Notes: generated from the sequence alone by a model not told the origin. Counted from the first letter of the stretch, positions 26,617 to 35,586 are shown. The stretch is 64,000 nt of DNA from Scytonema sp035967975 (GCA_035967975.1 JAWQFQ010000027.1:1-64000); one strand, 5' to 3'. A program made the numbers and translations.

Positions 26617-27597
26617 ATGACTAACGCTCAAAAGCCATTCGATGTTTTTCTCGCTCATAATAGTCTGGATAAACTTAAAGTGAGGGAGATTGCTCAGCAA
26701 CTCAAGCAGCGTGGTCTAACACCTTGGTTAGACGATGAACAAATTCCACCAGGACAACTATTTCAAGATGCAATCCAAAAAGCAATTCCACAAGTGAAAT
26801 CTGCGGCTATATTTGTTGGCTTAAAAGGATTAGGAAGCTGGCAAATTATGGAGTTACGAACGTTCATATCATCTTGTGTTAAAAATCACATACCGGTGAT
26901 TCCGATCCTGCTTCCTGGTGTTAGTAGTTTACCTGAGGGTCTACTCTTTTTAGAACATTTTCGATGGGTAGAGTTTGCTCAGGAAATTGATGATGCGTCT
27001 GCTTTGAATTTGTTGGAGTGGGGTATTACAGGGCGAAAACCGGAGACAACTGCTGAGCACGGGAACAAGCCTGGGCGAGTTCCAGAAGAACAGCACCTTG
27101 AAGAAGTGGAGACAATCTTAAAATTATCTGATGATCTGTCAAGCGATCGCAATGTAGACTACACCCAACTCCGTAACTTGTTAGCTGCTGGAAATTGGAA
27201 AGACGCTGATTATGAAACCTATTTGGTGATGCTCCGAGTTGTTGGTCGTGAGTTAGGTGATTGGATTAGACCTGAAGAACTGTTGAATTTTCCCTGCACC
27301 GACCTACGCACAATAGACAGTTTGTGGGTAAAATACAGCAATGGGCGTTTTGGCTTCAGCGTTCAGAAGAATATTTACCTTAAACTCGGCGGTAAACCCG
27401 ACGAAAAATACTATAAAGAAGGCTGGGATAAGTTTGGCGATCACGTAGGATGGAGAGTGAATCAAAACTGGATCTATTACTCGTGTGTTATTTATGACAT
27501 CATAGCCCCGGTGGGACACCTCCCGTGGGTTCGTCTTCCGAATCAATGGATTTCCTTCTCTTCTCTCGCATCGAAGCTTGTAAATTGTAGTAGATAG
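26617..27597 (+). CDS. TIR-GUN4 fusion protein
   Basis: 326 residues. The TIR domain (about 7-140) begins FDVFLAHNSLDK, has WLDDEQIPPGQ (BB-loop region) and SWQIMEL with Glu79 where the NADase catalytic glutamate normally sits. A short linker follows. The GUN4 domain (about 178-320) is recognised by YTQLRNLLAAGNWKDAD, FPCTDLRTIDSLWVKYSNGR and GDHVGWR. GUN4 binds protoporphyrin and Mg-protoporphyrin in chlorophyll synthesis; as an accessory domain in cyanobacterial signalling proteins its ligand is not established. The TIR part suggests NAD+ cleavage or immune signalling. It is cytosolic, with no signal peptide. Confidence 0.88.
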   Translation: MTNAQKPFDVFLAHNSLDKLKVREIAQQLKQRGLTPWLDDEQIPPGQLFQDAIQKAIPQVKSAAIFVGLKGLGSWQIMELRTFISSCVKNHIPVIPILLPGVSSLPEGLLFLEHFRWVEFAQEIDDASALNLLEWGITGRKPETTAEHGNKPGRVPEEQHLEEVETILKLSDDLSSDRNVDYTQLRNLLAAGNWKDADYETYLVMLRVVGRELGDWIRPEELLNFPCTDLRTIDSLWVKYSNGRFGFSVQKNIYLKLGGKPDEKYYKEGWDKFGDHVGWRVNQNWIYYSCVIYDIIAPVGHLPWVRLPNQWISFSSLASKLVNCSR

Positions 27598-27891
27598 TGC
27601 GATTCGTTGGCTAGAAACCAATTCCAGTAAAGAGTTGGAGGATTAGCAGCTATTAACAAGGGGAAACCCACAACCAAGACAACCGTACAATCATAATAGT
27701 TTTGTTTACCTTTCTGTTATCCATTTTTGGGGATATGATTTAAATATGGTATTTTCTCAAGAATTATTTAGAATTCCTATATGTGTTTAAATATATTTCA
27801 GGAAAAGGGAAGAATATCCGAAATTACTCAAGAGATAATTCAAGATTTTTTCAAAAATATTTTTTTGCCAAAAAAAAAGGGTGATCATAAT

Positions 27892-28308
27892 ATGAATATG
27901 AATGAATTTTTACAGACAATTGTTGATAATGTAAATGAATTCGATTCAATTATTATATTTGATTTAAAGCTAGCTTTACCTCTGTATGATGGTAGCAAAG
28001 ACCCAAATATGCATGATTTGCTTTTTGATAAGAATAATGATATTGGTCGGGCAGTTGCAGGTTTTGAGAATCTAATGACGCTTTCAGATGCTTTAGATTC
28101 TTTTGGAAGAGTGACAAATTACGGTTCCCTAGATTATTCTATTTTCAAGCTAGAACAAGGAAACTTGATGGTCTATTTTCATGACTTGCCTGACACTAAG
28201 GTTGCAATTATTTTTTTTGGTCGTAAAGACAAAGGAGCACTTGGTGCATTAATTCATAATGCTAAACAACACATACAAGAGATAAGACGCAACTTTCCAA
28301 ATCAGTAA
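27892..28308 (+). CDS. Roadblock/LC7-like protein, paralogue 1
   Basis: 138 residues from ATG 27892, which follows AAAGGGTGAT; the frame is open to 27781, but the better ribosome site decides. The predicted order helix-strand-strand-helix-strand-strand-strand-helix (FDSIIIFDLKLALPLY...AVAGFENLMTLSDALDSFG...LDYSIFKLEQGNLMVYF...VAIIFF...LIHNAKQHIQEI) matches the Roadblock/LC7 fold of MglB-like GTPase regulators. It is clearly homologous to the protein at 29611-30027. It lies 74 bases upstream of the glucokinase-like gene on the same strand. Confidence 0.7.
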   Translation: MNMNEFLQTIVDNVNEFDSIIIFDLKLALPLYDGSKDPNMHDLLFDKNNDIGRAVAGFENLMTLSDALDSFGRVTNYGSLDYSIFKLEQGNLMVYFHDLPDTKVAIIFFGRKDKGALGALIHNAKQHIQEIRRNFPNQ

Positions 28309-28382
28309 CTTCAGTTTTATTTGTTCATTTATAACAATGTGAAATTTCTTAGAAAAAATTCTTTTAAAAGAGGTTTTAAATT

Positions 28383-29504
28383 ATGTATATTCTGGCTGGT
28401 GAAATTGGAAGTAAAAAAAGTACGTTTGCTCTTTTTACTCACAAAAAAGATGATAGGAATAAAAGAACAATTGGTTCACCGATAAAAAGTAAAACATTTT
28501 ATGTTGAAGACTATAAAAAATATGGTAACCAGTCAGTTAAACCAGAGAGAAATGGACAAGTGTTAGAGATGATAAAAGCCTTTATAACGCAAAACTGTGA
28601 AAGCCAAGACAAAATTTATGGTGCTTGTTTAGGAATATCCGGACCTATTTATAGTCAAGAAGCCACAATTGATCGTCCAAACTTGAAAACTATTTTCAAT
28701 GAAGATGATATTAGGCAAGTGTTGCCTTGTAAAATTGTACCAGTTTCTTTACTAAATGACATGGAAGCTATTGGTTACGGTATTTTTCTGGGAAATGGAG
28801 AAGACCAGTTAGAAGAACTTTCTAGTGTGACACATCAAACAAATTCTAAAGATCGTCGAGCTTTAATGTTAGTTGGTGACGATGGATCAGGTAAAGCGTG
28901 TTGGTATTGGGATGAAAAAACATATGCATTTCGTTTTTTTTCTTCTGAGGGAGGACACACAGATTGTGCTAGTCGAACAGACGATGAAGACGATTTGTTA
29001 AAAATGTTGAGAGAAGAGAAAAAGCAACGAGGAGATCTAAGCCCTGTTAGCAATGAAAATGTTCTTTCAGAGATTGGTTTAGTAAAAATATATCAGTATC
29101 TTCAAAAAACTGGACGCTATAATAACGAATTTTTGGAGCTTAAAGAAGCATCACAAATTATTGAAAAAGCACAAAAGGAAAAGGATACTTTATACGAGGA
29201 TGCGTTAAATATGTTTCTCTCTATTTGGGGAGCAGAAGCAGGTAATTTGGCTCTTTGGTTTAATGCTCAAGGAGGTGTGTATATAGGGGGAAGTCCACTC
29301 CTTATTAAAATATTAAAATTAAAGAAAAACGATTTTCTGCATGCTTTTACCAATAAAGCAGAAAGTTGCAGAGAATACAACTCGAGTATCCCTGTGAAAG
29401 TATTTCCAATGGAAGATATTGTCCTGTGGGGAGCGGCCCGATTTGCAATAGATAAAGGATTTGTTAGTCTTGGTGAGGCCGCTTATGCGCGAAGCAATAA
29501 GTGA
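28383..29504 (+). CDS. glucokinase-like protein with degraded nucleotide-binding motifs
   Basis: 373 residues, clearly related to the glucokinase at 30247-31299 (SLLNDMEAIGYGI, SSEGGHTDC, IWGAEAGNLALWF and GGVYIGG all align). The catalytic-base Asp126 and the sugar-contact SEGGH are kept. The first phosphate motif, GDNGGTNTRL in the true enzyme, is here GEIGSKKSTF, and the second, GAGTGLGTA, is GDDGSGKAC. So sugar binding may survive while ATP use is doubtful, pointing to a sugar sensor or pseudoenzyme. It is sandwiched between two Roadblock-like genes. Confidence 0.82.
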   Translation: MYILAGEIGSKKSTFALFTHKKDDRNKRTIGSPIKSKTFYVEDYKKYGNQSVKPERNGQVLEMIKAFITQNCESQDKIYGACLGISGPIYSQEATIDRPNLKTIFNEDDIRQVLPCKIVPVSLLNDMEAIGYGIFLGNGEDQLEELSSVTHQTNSKDRRALMLVGDDGSGKACWYWDEKTYAFRFFSSEGGHTDCASRTDDEDDLLKMLREEKKQRGDLSPVSNENVLSEIGLVKIYQYLQKTGRYNNEFLELKEASQIIEKAQKEKDTLYEDALNMFLSIWGAEAGNLALWFNAQGGVYIGGSPLLIKILKLKKNDFLHAFTNKAESCREYNSSIPVKVFPMEDIVLWGAARFAIDKGFVSLGEAAYARSNK

Positions 29505-29610
29505 TCGACTAAATAAATCAGTAGATATTTTTAAATAAGAGAATATAAATTAAATAAGAGAATATAAAAGGAGAAGGAGAGAACAAGTAGAGCTAGGAGA
29601 TTTGGATAAA

Positions 29611-30027
29611 ATGTTGAACGACGTTGTTAATAAAAAAGATGGTGAACTAGAAGCAATTTTTATATTTGATGTCAGTATAGGTTTACCTCTTTATCAGATT
29701 AGCACGGACCCAGAGATGCGTAAAATTCTTTTTGGGGATAATGATATTCGTTATCTTAGTGTGGCACTTAGAGATTTTCGGAATCTAAAGCAGCTTTCAA
29801 AGGCTTTAAATTCTTTTGGGAAAAGCACAAAATCCGGTTCCTTACAGTATTCTATTTTTGTGCTACAAGCCAGACAATTGATGAGCTATTTTTATGACTT
29901 GCCTCACACTCCTCACACTACTGTTGCAATTTGTTTTGTTGCTCTCATCGATGTGCCAATAGATCGATTAGTTGATCTATGTGAAAATAAGATTGATCAA
30001 ATTAAAAATGAACTAAATAAAGGATAA
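29611..30027 (+). CDS. Roadblock/LC7-like protein, paralogue 2
   Basis: 138 residues from ATG 29611, 10 bases after AGGAGA; a TTG at 29602 lies too close to that site. Shared with paralogue 1: IFD...LPLY..S.DP.M...LF, NDI, NL..LS.AL.SFG, GSL.YSIF.L and LM.YF.DLP. A tandem 9-base duplication (CCTCACACT twice) gives HTPHTT in the strand-4/5 loop, absent in paralogue 1. It could homo- or heterodimerise with paralogue 1 as Roadblock proteins do. The gap of 106 bases after the glucokinase-like gene still fits one operon. Confidence 0.7.
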   Translation: MLNDVVNKKDGELEAIFIFDVSIGLPLYQISTDPEMRKILFGDNDIRYLSVALRDFRNLKQLSKALNSFGKSTKSGSLQYSIFVLQARQLMSYFYDLPHTPHTTVAICFVALIDVPIDRLVDLCENKIDQIKNELNKG

Positions 30028-30063
30028 AGAAGAAATAAAAAGGGAGCATCCCACTTTTTTGCA

Positions 30064-30193
30064 TGTTATTGCGAGCGAAACGCACTGTAGACGCGAAACG
30101 GCTTCCCGAAGGGTAGCAAAGCAATCGAGAACGAAATCTCCACTTAGCGAGCAAGTTCATGCGATTGCTTCGTCGTTCCTCCTGGCAATGACA
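30064..30193. repeat. cyanobacterial ATTGCGAGCGAA...GGCAATGAC repeat
   Basis: About 130 bp starting TGTTATTGCGAGCGAA and ending CCTGGCAATGACA, partly self-complementary (GAAACGGCTTCCCGAAGGG, and GCAATCG / GCGATTGC). This layout is a widespread intergenic repeat in filamentous cyanobacteria. It separates the convergent Roadblock and glucokinase genes. Confidence 0.75.
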
Positions 30194-30246
30194 GTTATCA
30201 TCTCATCGCAAAATAAAAACAGTAATGCACCCAAAAAGCATACTTT

Positions 30247-31299
30247 TTACATTTGACTGGCATAAATTGTCGCACCAATCAATCCTATTTCTGGTGTTGT
30301 GATAATATAAACAGGAATATTTTTCAAAATCGACTTCATTTTGTTTTTATCGGAAAAAGCTTTCATGAAGCCTCCTTGGGTTATCAAGCCAAGATTCTTT
30401 GGAGCAATGCCACCAGCAATATAAAACCCCCCGTTTGATAGCAGAGTAAGGGCGACATTTCCAGCTTCTGCACCGTAAGCTTCAAAAAACAGCGCCATTG
30501 TGTTTCGACAAAGGCGATCACCTTCTTCTTTGTTCCCCTCTGTTGCAATTATAGCAGGTGCATCAACCAGACTTTTATCTTGCTTCCAAATTTCTACTGC
30601 TTGAGCAATTTCTGGAGATTCGCCAAACTCCTTTTTGTCTCGCAAGAACTGGTAAATAGCTACAATCCCTCGACCGGAGATAATTTCTTCTATATGTATT
30701 TTTTCTTGTTCGTATTTATCTTGTAGATACATTAATAATTTAGTAGTTTGACAAGAATGCGGAGCATAATCGCTATGTCCCCCTTCGCTTGAATTCACTG
30801 TATATGAACTTCCTTCCCAAGTTAAATAAGCTGTCCCCAGACCAGTTCCCGCACCTAGCACGCCAATTGGAGCTTTTGCTTTAGAAGTGCCTTTTTGCAA
30901 TATGAAGACATCCTTTGAGTCTGATACATTTAAACCTAAAATGCCATAGCCAATTGCCTCAAAATCATTAAGCAGACTAACTTGATCAATATCCAGTACT
31001 TGCTCTAAATCTCTGGCATCAAGGAGTGACCAATCTAGATTGCTTATCTTTTTACAGATAGTGTGATCTTCAATCGGCCCAGCTAGGGCAAAACAAGCTT
31101 TTTTTGGCTTTAGTTCCTCATCGAGATTGTTCTTTTTAGCTGATGTTAAAAAATCCTTTACCATCGGTACTAAACTTCTATATTTACGACTGTCGTACTC
31201 CTCATGGTGCAGAATCGTCCATTTTTTTTCCTGCGAAGAAGCTTTTACCAAGCGGAGCCTAGTGTTTGTCCCGCCGTTGTCACCCACTAATAGCAACAT
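30247..31299 (-). CDS. glk: glucokinase
   Basis: Phosphorylates glucose with ATP; family of bacterial Glk (COG0837-like), 350 residues. Phosphate 1 motif GDNGGTNTRL is at 6-15, catalytic base Asp112 in LLNDFEAIGYG, phosphate 2 motif GAGTGLGTAYL at about 150-160, SSEGGHSDYAP at about 170-180 and the C-terminal adenosine motif GGFYIAGGIAP. All motifs are intact, unlike the facing homologue at 28383. It probably serves glycogen or sucrose turnover. It is convergent with the Roadblock operon. Confidence 0.93.
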   Translation of the reverse strand: MLLLVGDNGGTNTRLRLVKASSQEKKWTILHHEEYDSRKYRSLVPMVKDFLTSAKKNNLDEELKPKKACFALAGPIEDHTICKKISNLDWSLLDARDLEQVLDIDQVSLLNDFEAIGYGILGLNVSDSKDVFILQKGTSKAKAPIGVLGAGTGLGTAYLTWEGSSYTVNSSEGGHSDYAPHSCQTTKLLMYLQDKYEQEKIHIEEIISGRGIVAIYQFLRDKKEFGESPEIAQAVEIWKQDKSLVDAPAIIATEGNKEEGDRLCRNTMALFFEAYGAEAGNVALTLLSNGGFYIAGGIAPKNLGLITQGGFMKAFSDKNKMKSILKNIPVYIITTPEIGLIGATIYASQM

Positions 31300-31763
31300 A
31301 TTGTAGCCTTATTATGTTCTTTATCATTATCCAGGGTAATCGCATCTAATTTCGTATAAATGTTACTTGACAAATGGCAGAAATTATCTGTGAAAACCTT
31401 TTTGCCATCGAAGCTGTTTCAGAGAAGCTCAAGCGGTTAACCTAAGAATGAGTCAAGGAATGAACTATAAAAGCTCTGTTGCTTGCCGTACTTAAATTTG
31501 ATGGTTTTTCAACTCAACTTGTAATTTTGAACTATATGTTGTCCTAATCAATGTTGAAGCACGTCGTGTCCGTTTGGTCAAACTATGATTCAAATCACAG
31601 TTATTTTTACTTTGTGCCATGTATTTCGGGCATAACCGTACTAGCCGCTTCCAACCCCACACCCCTATTTTAATAATTCTTTGCCCCCACACCCCACACC
31701 CCTTATAGCGTTTCCTAATCTAGTGGAGTACACCCAGTTGTAAGGGCGAACGGCCGTTCGCCC
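31300..31763. other. gene-free stretch between glk and the second hydrolase
   Basis: No convincing gene. It ends in a perfect 20-bp palindrome GGGCGAACGGCCGTTCGCCC (31744-31763) directly at the 3' end of the hydrolase gene; a related CGGCCGTTCGCCC hairpin lies inside the element at 42717. The middle part has CCCCACACC-type simple sequence. Confidence 0.55.
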
Positions 31764-33431
31764 CTACTCTTGTACTTCATTTGCTTGAGAAATGCTATAT
31801 TTTGTCATTGATTCGAGCCAAGGTTTGAGACTTGCTGGTAATTCAGAGACAAGACGTAATGGTAATTCTGGGGTAGACAAAGATTGAGCGTAAGCTGGTG
31901 TGAGAAATGGTTTGTAAATTTTCGCCTCTGATGTTTGTTGTTTGATAAATGCTAAACTCACGCCTTGGGTTAATTGACGTAGGGACTGAGTTTCTTCACC
32001 TCGCCGTTCTCGAATAATGGTATTTGCTGTACTAGTTGGATCGCTAATGCTGAGGTGAGTTCCACCAATAGCTGTGAGTAGATACTTTTCTCCCCGCAAT
32101 TGCGTAAAAGGTTCTATTTGATGTCTCAATGCTGGGGTGATGGCGTCTTGTGTTCCAGTTAGGATTAAGACTGGCTTGGTAATTTGCGTCAAACCTTTTT
32201 TGCCAAAAATTTGACCAACGAGGGGATTCAGGGCGATCGCACTTTTGATGCGCCGATCTTGCAAGCGGAATTTGTTGTCTTGTAAAGAAGCCCCAGCACA
32301 CAATAACCAATCGCCAGGGGATTCGTTAATACTGAGAGAATCTTTACAAAAATTCCGCAATCTTTCTACGTTTATTTCGCCTCCTACCAACGCTAAGGCG
32401 GTGTAACCTCCTAATGAGTGTCCAATAACACTAACGTTCTCCGTATTGAGCTTTCCTTGAAGCTGTCCCGGTTGAGTATTGAGTTTTTTGAGTTCATCTA
32501 GTAAAAAACTAACATCTTTTGGTCGATCTATAAATTCTGTTGCGGGAAGCAGTTTTGCTAAACTTTCTTTACCTACAGATCTATTAACGGCGATCGCATT
32601 GCTACCGGGATGCTCAATGGCAGCAACAGTTATACCATGTGAAGCTAGATGACGTGCTAAATAACTCAAACTACTTCGATTTGACCCAAAGCCGTGGGAG
32701 ATAACAACCAGTGGGTTTTCCGTGTTCCCCTGACTCCAATAAATATCTGCAGGAATAGTACGATTGCGCTGTCGGTCAAAAAAGGTCAGTGTCTGCTGCT
32801 GTACTGTTGCATGACCAAGTGCAGCTGGATCGAAGGCAGCTTTAAAGGGTATGCTGTCTTCAACAGAGAGTTCCTGCTTTAAAAACATTCCTATGGCTTG
32901 ACTTTGTAGGCGATTGGGGTTGAATTCAATTGCCAAACCAATCGCTTGCGTTGCGTCTACAGTCACATTTTCCCGTGGATAAGCTCGTAACACAGCAAGT
33001 GGGCTCAAACCATTGGCTTGTCTAATTGCCAAGTTGAGGGCTGTTTGGAGAGTTTCTACCGTACTCCCTGGTATAACCGTTCCTAAAGATGCAAATAATT
33101 GTCTCCCGTGGGGCGTTTCTTTGATTTGTTCAATAAATTTGTCCCCAAAAGCAGGATCTACTACCAGACGTTTGCTTAGAAATTCTCGAAATTCTGATGT
33201 CAGAATCGGGGATAAAGCTTGTAGACCTTCTGGAAGTTTTCCTGTTTTAGCAAATCTTTCCAAATCTGCGATCGCGATCAACTGCTGAAAAGGTCCTAAG
33301 CGGATAGTGACTGTTTCTGCTGCTAAGGAAGAAGGAATTCCCGCGCCCCAACCCACCAAGAGGGTTAAACCGCACAGCAATCCTTTGACCAAAGATACTT
33401 TACGCCGATTTCTGCCAAGCTGTAACTGCAT
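31764..33431 (-). CDS. exported DUF1400 - alpha/beta hydrolase, paralogue B
   Basis: 555 residues, the same length and layout as the protein at 22459-24126: signal peptide (about 15-38), DUF1400 domain (about 39-200), and alpha/beta hydrolase with ISHGFGSNR, nucleophile elbow GHSLGG and late histidine in GGTHLSI. The esterase or lipase role is inferred from the family; the substrate is unknown. It is more HIP1-rich and less AT-rich than paralogue A, so it may be the resident copy. Confidence 0.88.
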   Translation of the reverse strand: MQLQLGRNRRKVSLVKGLLCGLTLLVGWGAGIPSSLAAETVTIRLGPFQQLIAIADLERFAKTGKLPEGLQALSPILTSEFREFLSKRLVVDPAFGDKFIEQIKETPHGRQLFASLGTVIPGSTVETLQTALNLAIRQANGLSPLAVLRAYPRENVTVDATQAIGLAIEFNPNRLQSQAIGMFLKQELSVEDSIPFKAAFDPAALGHATVQQQTLTFFDRQRNRTIPADIYWSQGNTENPLVVISHGFGSNRSSLSYLARHLASHGITVAAIEHPGSNAIAVNRSVGKESLAKLLPATEFIDRPKDVSFLLDELKKLNTQPGQLQGKLNTENVSVIGHSLGGYTALALVGGEINVERLRNFCKDSLSINESPGDWLLCAGASLQDNKFRLQDRRIKSAIALNPLVGQIFGKKGLTQITKPVLILTGTQDAITPALRHQIEPFTQLRGEKYLLTAIGGTHLSISDPTSTANTIIRERRGEETQSLRQLTQGVSLAFIKQQTSEAKIYKPFLTPAYAQSLSTPELPLRLVSELPASLKPWLESMTKYSISQANEVQE

Positions 33432-33459
33432 AATACTAGGGGTGTGGAGGAAAGAAAGA

Positions 33460-33495
33460 CTACTAACTACTAACTACTAACTACTAACTACTAAC
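33460..33495. repeat. STRR, (ACTACTA)n heptamer
   Basis: About five copies of a 7-bp unit read as CTACTAA. Short tandem heptamers of this kind are typical of heterocyst-forming cyanobacteria. Confidence 0.85.
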
Positions 33496-33514
33496 GATTA
33501 ACAATAAAATATAA

Positions 33515-33534
33515 AGACGCGCCAGAGCGCGTCT
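33515..33534 (-). terminator. hairpin after dnaJ-like gene
   Basis: AGACGCG-CCAGAG-CGCGTCT lies 29 bases beyond the dnaJ-like stop codon on the minus strand. The same AGACGCG motif forms repeats elsewhere in cyanobacteria, so it may be a repeat acting as a terminator. Confidence 0.45.
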
Positions 33535-33562
33535 ACGACGAATGATTTCCCAACTAAAATTA

Positions 33563-34555
33563 TTACAGCCTAACCTGCTGTAAATGACTACGGGGGTTAA
33601 AGGTACGTACAGAGCGAATTTTCTCATAGTATTCCCGCTCCTCAGGGGTGATATCTTTTGGTGGTATGATCGCAACTTTTACAAGCTGGTCACCACGCCC
33701 ACCTCTAGGTTGAGGCCACCCCTTACCACGCAAACGGAGGGATTGACCTGACCGCACACCTACGGGAAGTTTGACTGTTACATTACCATCTGGTGTCGGT
33801 ACATCCACAGAGGCTCCCAAAACAGCTTCATCTGGTGTGATAGGTATTTCACACACTAAATTGTCGCCCTCAAATTGAAAAAATGAGTGAGGCTGCAGTT
33901 CAACTTTCAGGTATAAATCGCCACGATTTTGACTTAAAGGGTTAACAGGTCCTTTTCCTCTAACGCGCAGACGACTGCCAGTTTTAGCGCCTGCGGGTAT
34001 ACGTACATCTATCACCTCATTTCCTAAATTTAGGTGTTTTTGAACACCATGAAAAGCCTCCGAAAAATTTAACATAATTGTAGCTTCGCTGTCTTGGGTT
34101 GGACTAGCACCAACGTCTTGAAATCCAAAATCGTTAAAGCCGCCAAAACCACCAGGACTACCGGAGGTTGATGTACGGTACGAATACGATTGTCTTCCGG
34201 AGCGAGGAACACCACCAAAACGCCCTAACAACTCATTGATAAATTCATCAAAACTACCATACTGACTAAAGTCAAAGCCATTCATATCGACGCCAGATCC
34301 CGATGGGAAGCCATTCGCCGCTTGTTTCCAATATTGACCAAATTGGTCATATTTTTTACGTTTGTCTGGATCTGACAAAACTTCGTATGCTTCGTTTATT
34401 TCTTTAAAACGTGCTTCGGCTTGCTTGTTACCTGGGTTAACATCAGGGTGATATTTACGAGCTAATTTACGAAAAGCTTGTTTAATTTCTTCTGCACTGG
34501 CAGTCTTACTAACTCCTAACGTTGCGTAGTAGTCTTTAAAGTCAGTTGCAGCCAT
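33563..34555 (-). CDS. DnaJ-type co-chaperone (CbpA-like, no zinc finger)
   Basis: 330 residues. The J domain (about 8-72) has the Hsp70-stimulating HPD in KYHPDVNPG. A Gly/Phe/Ser-rich region follows (about 75-160), and the two C-terminal substrate-binding domains fill about 165-315 (type II, without the CxxCxGxG zinc module). A strong GAGGAGG site precedes the ATG. It should deliver substrates to DnaK; an Hsp70-like gene lies 10 kb away at 44105 but is not linked. Local gene order gives no partner. Confidence 0.92.
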   Translation of the reverse strand: MAATDFKDYYATLGVSKTASAEEIKQAFRKLARKYHPDVNPGNKQAEARFKEINEAYEVLSDPDKRKKYDQFGQYWKQAANGFPSGSGVDMNGFDFSQYGSFDEFINELLGRFGGVPRSGRQSYSYRTSTSGSPGGFGGFNDFGFQDVGASPTQDSEATIMLNFSEAFHGVQKHLNLGNEVIDVRIPAGAKTGSRLRVRGKGPVNPLSQNRGDLYLKVELQPHSFFQFEGDNLVCEIPITPDEAVLGASVDVPTPDGNVTVKLPVGVRSGQSLRLRGKGWPQPRGGRGDQLVKVAIIPPKDITPEEREYYEKIRSVRTFNPRSHLQQVRL

Positions 34556-34795
34556 GTATTACCAGCCTCCTCTAGAAATTCCCACTAAATTTTTCATCAT
34601 AAACCATTAGCTCAAAGGCGATCGCGAATTGCCAGTTGCTATACTTTGAGCGGTCAGCATTTCAGCTATCAGCCATCAGCCAAGAGCTAGTAGTAGCAAG
34701 TGTCTTAGCTCAACCAAAAGCTCAGTTTATGACTGCGCCAAGGATAATAGCAATTACATAGATTCTGATTTTAAGCTAACAAATATCAAATAAAA

Positions 34796-35308
34796 TCAAG
34801 TGCGGTTTTTTCCCACCACAGGCGTGCGATTTCCACACTCCTTCTGTTCTACAGGCAAGCATAGCAAATCGTCCATATCTTCTTGTAAACTGGGTGGAGC
34901 ATCGCGCAGTTGACGGTACATCCGAAATATAACTTCTTCTGGGACTTGGCGTTCCCGTTTTTTGTTGCGTGCTAAACACATCCATACTGGGGTATTCACC
35001 CAAATTCCTGTAATATGAGTGAAGCCGACTTCACGAGCCACCGCAATCACTTCTCGGCGCTGGCGTCTTTGGGCATTGGTGGCGTCGTAAATTGCCGTAT
35101 GACCTGCCGTAACTGCTTGCTGAAATTGTCGCCTCACTTCTCGCCAAACTCGCAACCACGAACCTTGTATCGCTTCATTTCCAAAAAGTTGCCCCCGGAT
35201 AGCATCGGTTGATATTAATAGTATCTGAGGGCATTCTTTAAGCAATTGAAGAGCTATTGTTGATTTACCGCTCCCTGGAAGACCGATTAGTAGAAGGAGT
35301 TGTGTCAT
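34796..35308 (-). CDS. P-loop AAA_33-type small kinase
   Basis: 170 residues. The Walker A LIGLPGSGKST is at about 7-17, a DAIRGQLFG segment follows, and YDATNAQRRQRREVI near 75-90 is typical of polynucleotide-kinase or 2',3'-cyclic-phosphodiesterase-like P-loop kinases. The C-terminus is short and Cys-containing. The substrate is unknown; candidates are a nucleic-acid 5' end, a nucleotide or a small metabolite. It stands alone between dnaJ and glgC. Confidence 0.8.
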   Translation of the reverse strand: MTQLLLLIGLPGSGKSTIALQLLKECPQILLISTDAIRGQLFGNEAIQGSWLRVWREVRRQFQQAVTAGHTAIYDATNAQRRQRREVIAVAREVGFTHITGIWVNTPVWMCLARNKKRERQVPEEVIFRMYRQLRDAPPSLQEDMDDLLCLPVEQKECGNRTPVVGKNRT

Positions 35309-35446
35309 TTGTTATACTAAAAACGGTTTAGAGCTTTACTTTACAAAAATGCAAAAAGCTTTATCAAGCAAGGCTTATGGCGTTTAAAAAAAGTTCAGCT
35401 ATTAGCCGTTTGCAGTATAGTTTAGCGTTAGTCGTTAGTTGTTAGT

Positions 35447-35586
35447 GTAAGCGTTCAGCACTTTAGCCGTCAGCAGTCAGCTTGTCAACATATTTCGGGC
35501 GTTTTCTAGGCGTTTTTGATAAGCTTATTAAACACCCCCATAGCTCATGAAAGCTGACGGCTGATAGCTGATGGCTGAACGCTTAC
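35447..35586. mobile_element. MITE-like element, GTAAGCGTTCAGC family
   Basis: 140 bp with terminal inverted repeats GTAAGCGTTCAGC and GCTGAACGCTTAC. The inner arms are built of CAGCAGTCAGCTT and AAGCTGACGGCTGA heptamer-like units. It lies in the gap downstream of glgC. Related copies are at 5887, 56745 and 59775. Confidence 0.75.

Noticed and set aside
27781..27891. A longer start for the first Roadblock-like protein
   Set aside because: The extra 37 residues have no counterpart in the paralogue, and the ribosome site favours ATG 27892, which makes both paralogues 138 residues.
29906..29925. ACTCCTCACAC, the core motif of the cyanobacterial small RNA Yfr1
   Set aside because: It arises from a 9-base tandem duplication inside the second Roadblock-like gene (HTPHTT) and lacks the Yfr1 flanking hairpins.
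30059..30256. A 65-codon ORF after the second Roadblock gene
   Set aside because: It lies entirely in a well-known intergenic repeat (ATTGCGAGCGAA...GGCAATGAC).
31492..31692. A 66-codon minus-strand ORF between glk and the hydrolase
   Set aside because: No ribosome site, basic low-complexity composition and overlap with simple CCCCACACC sequence.
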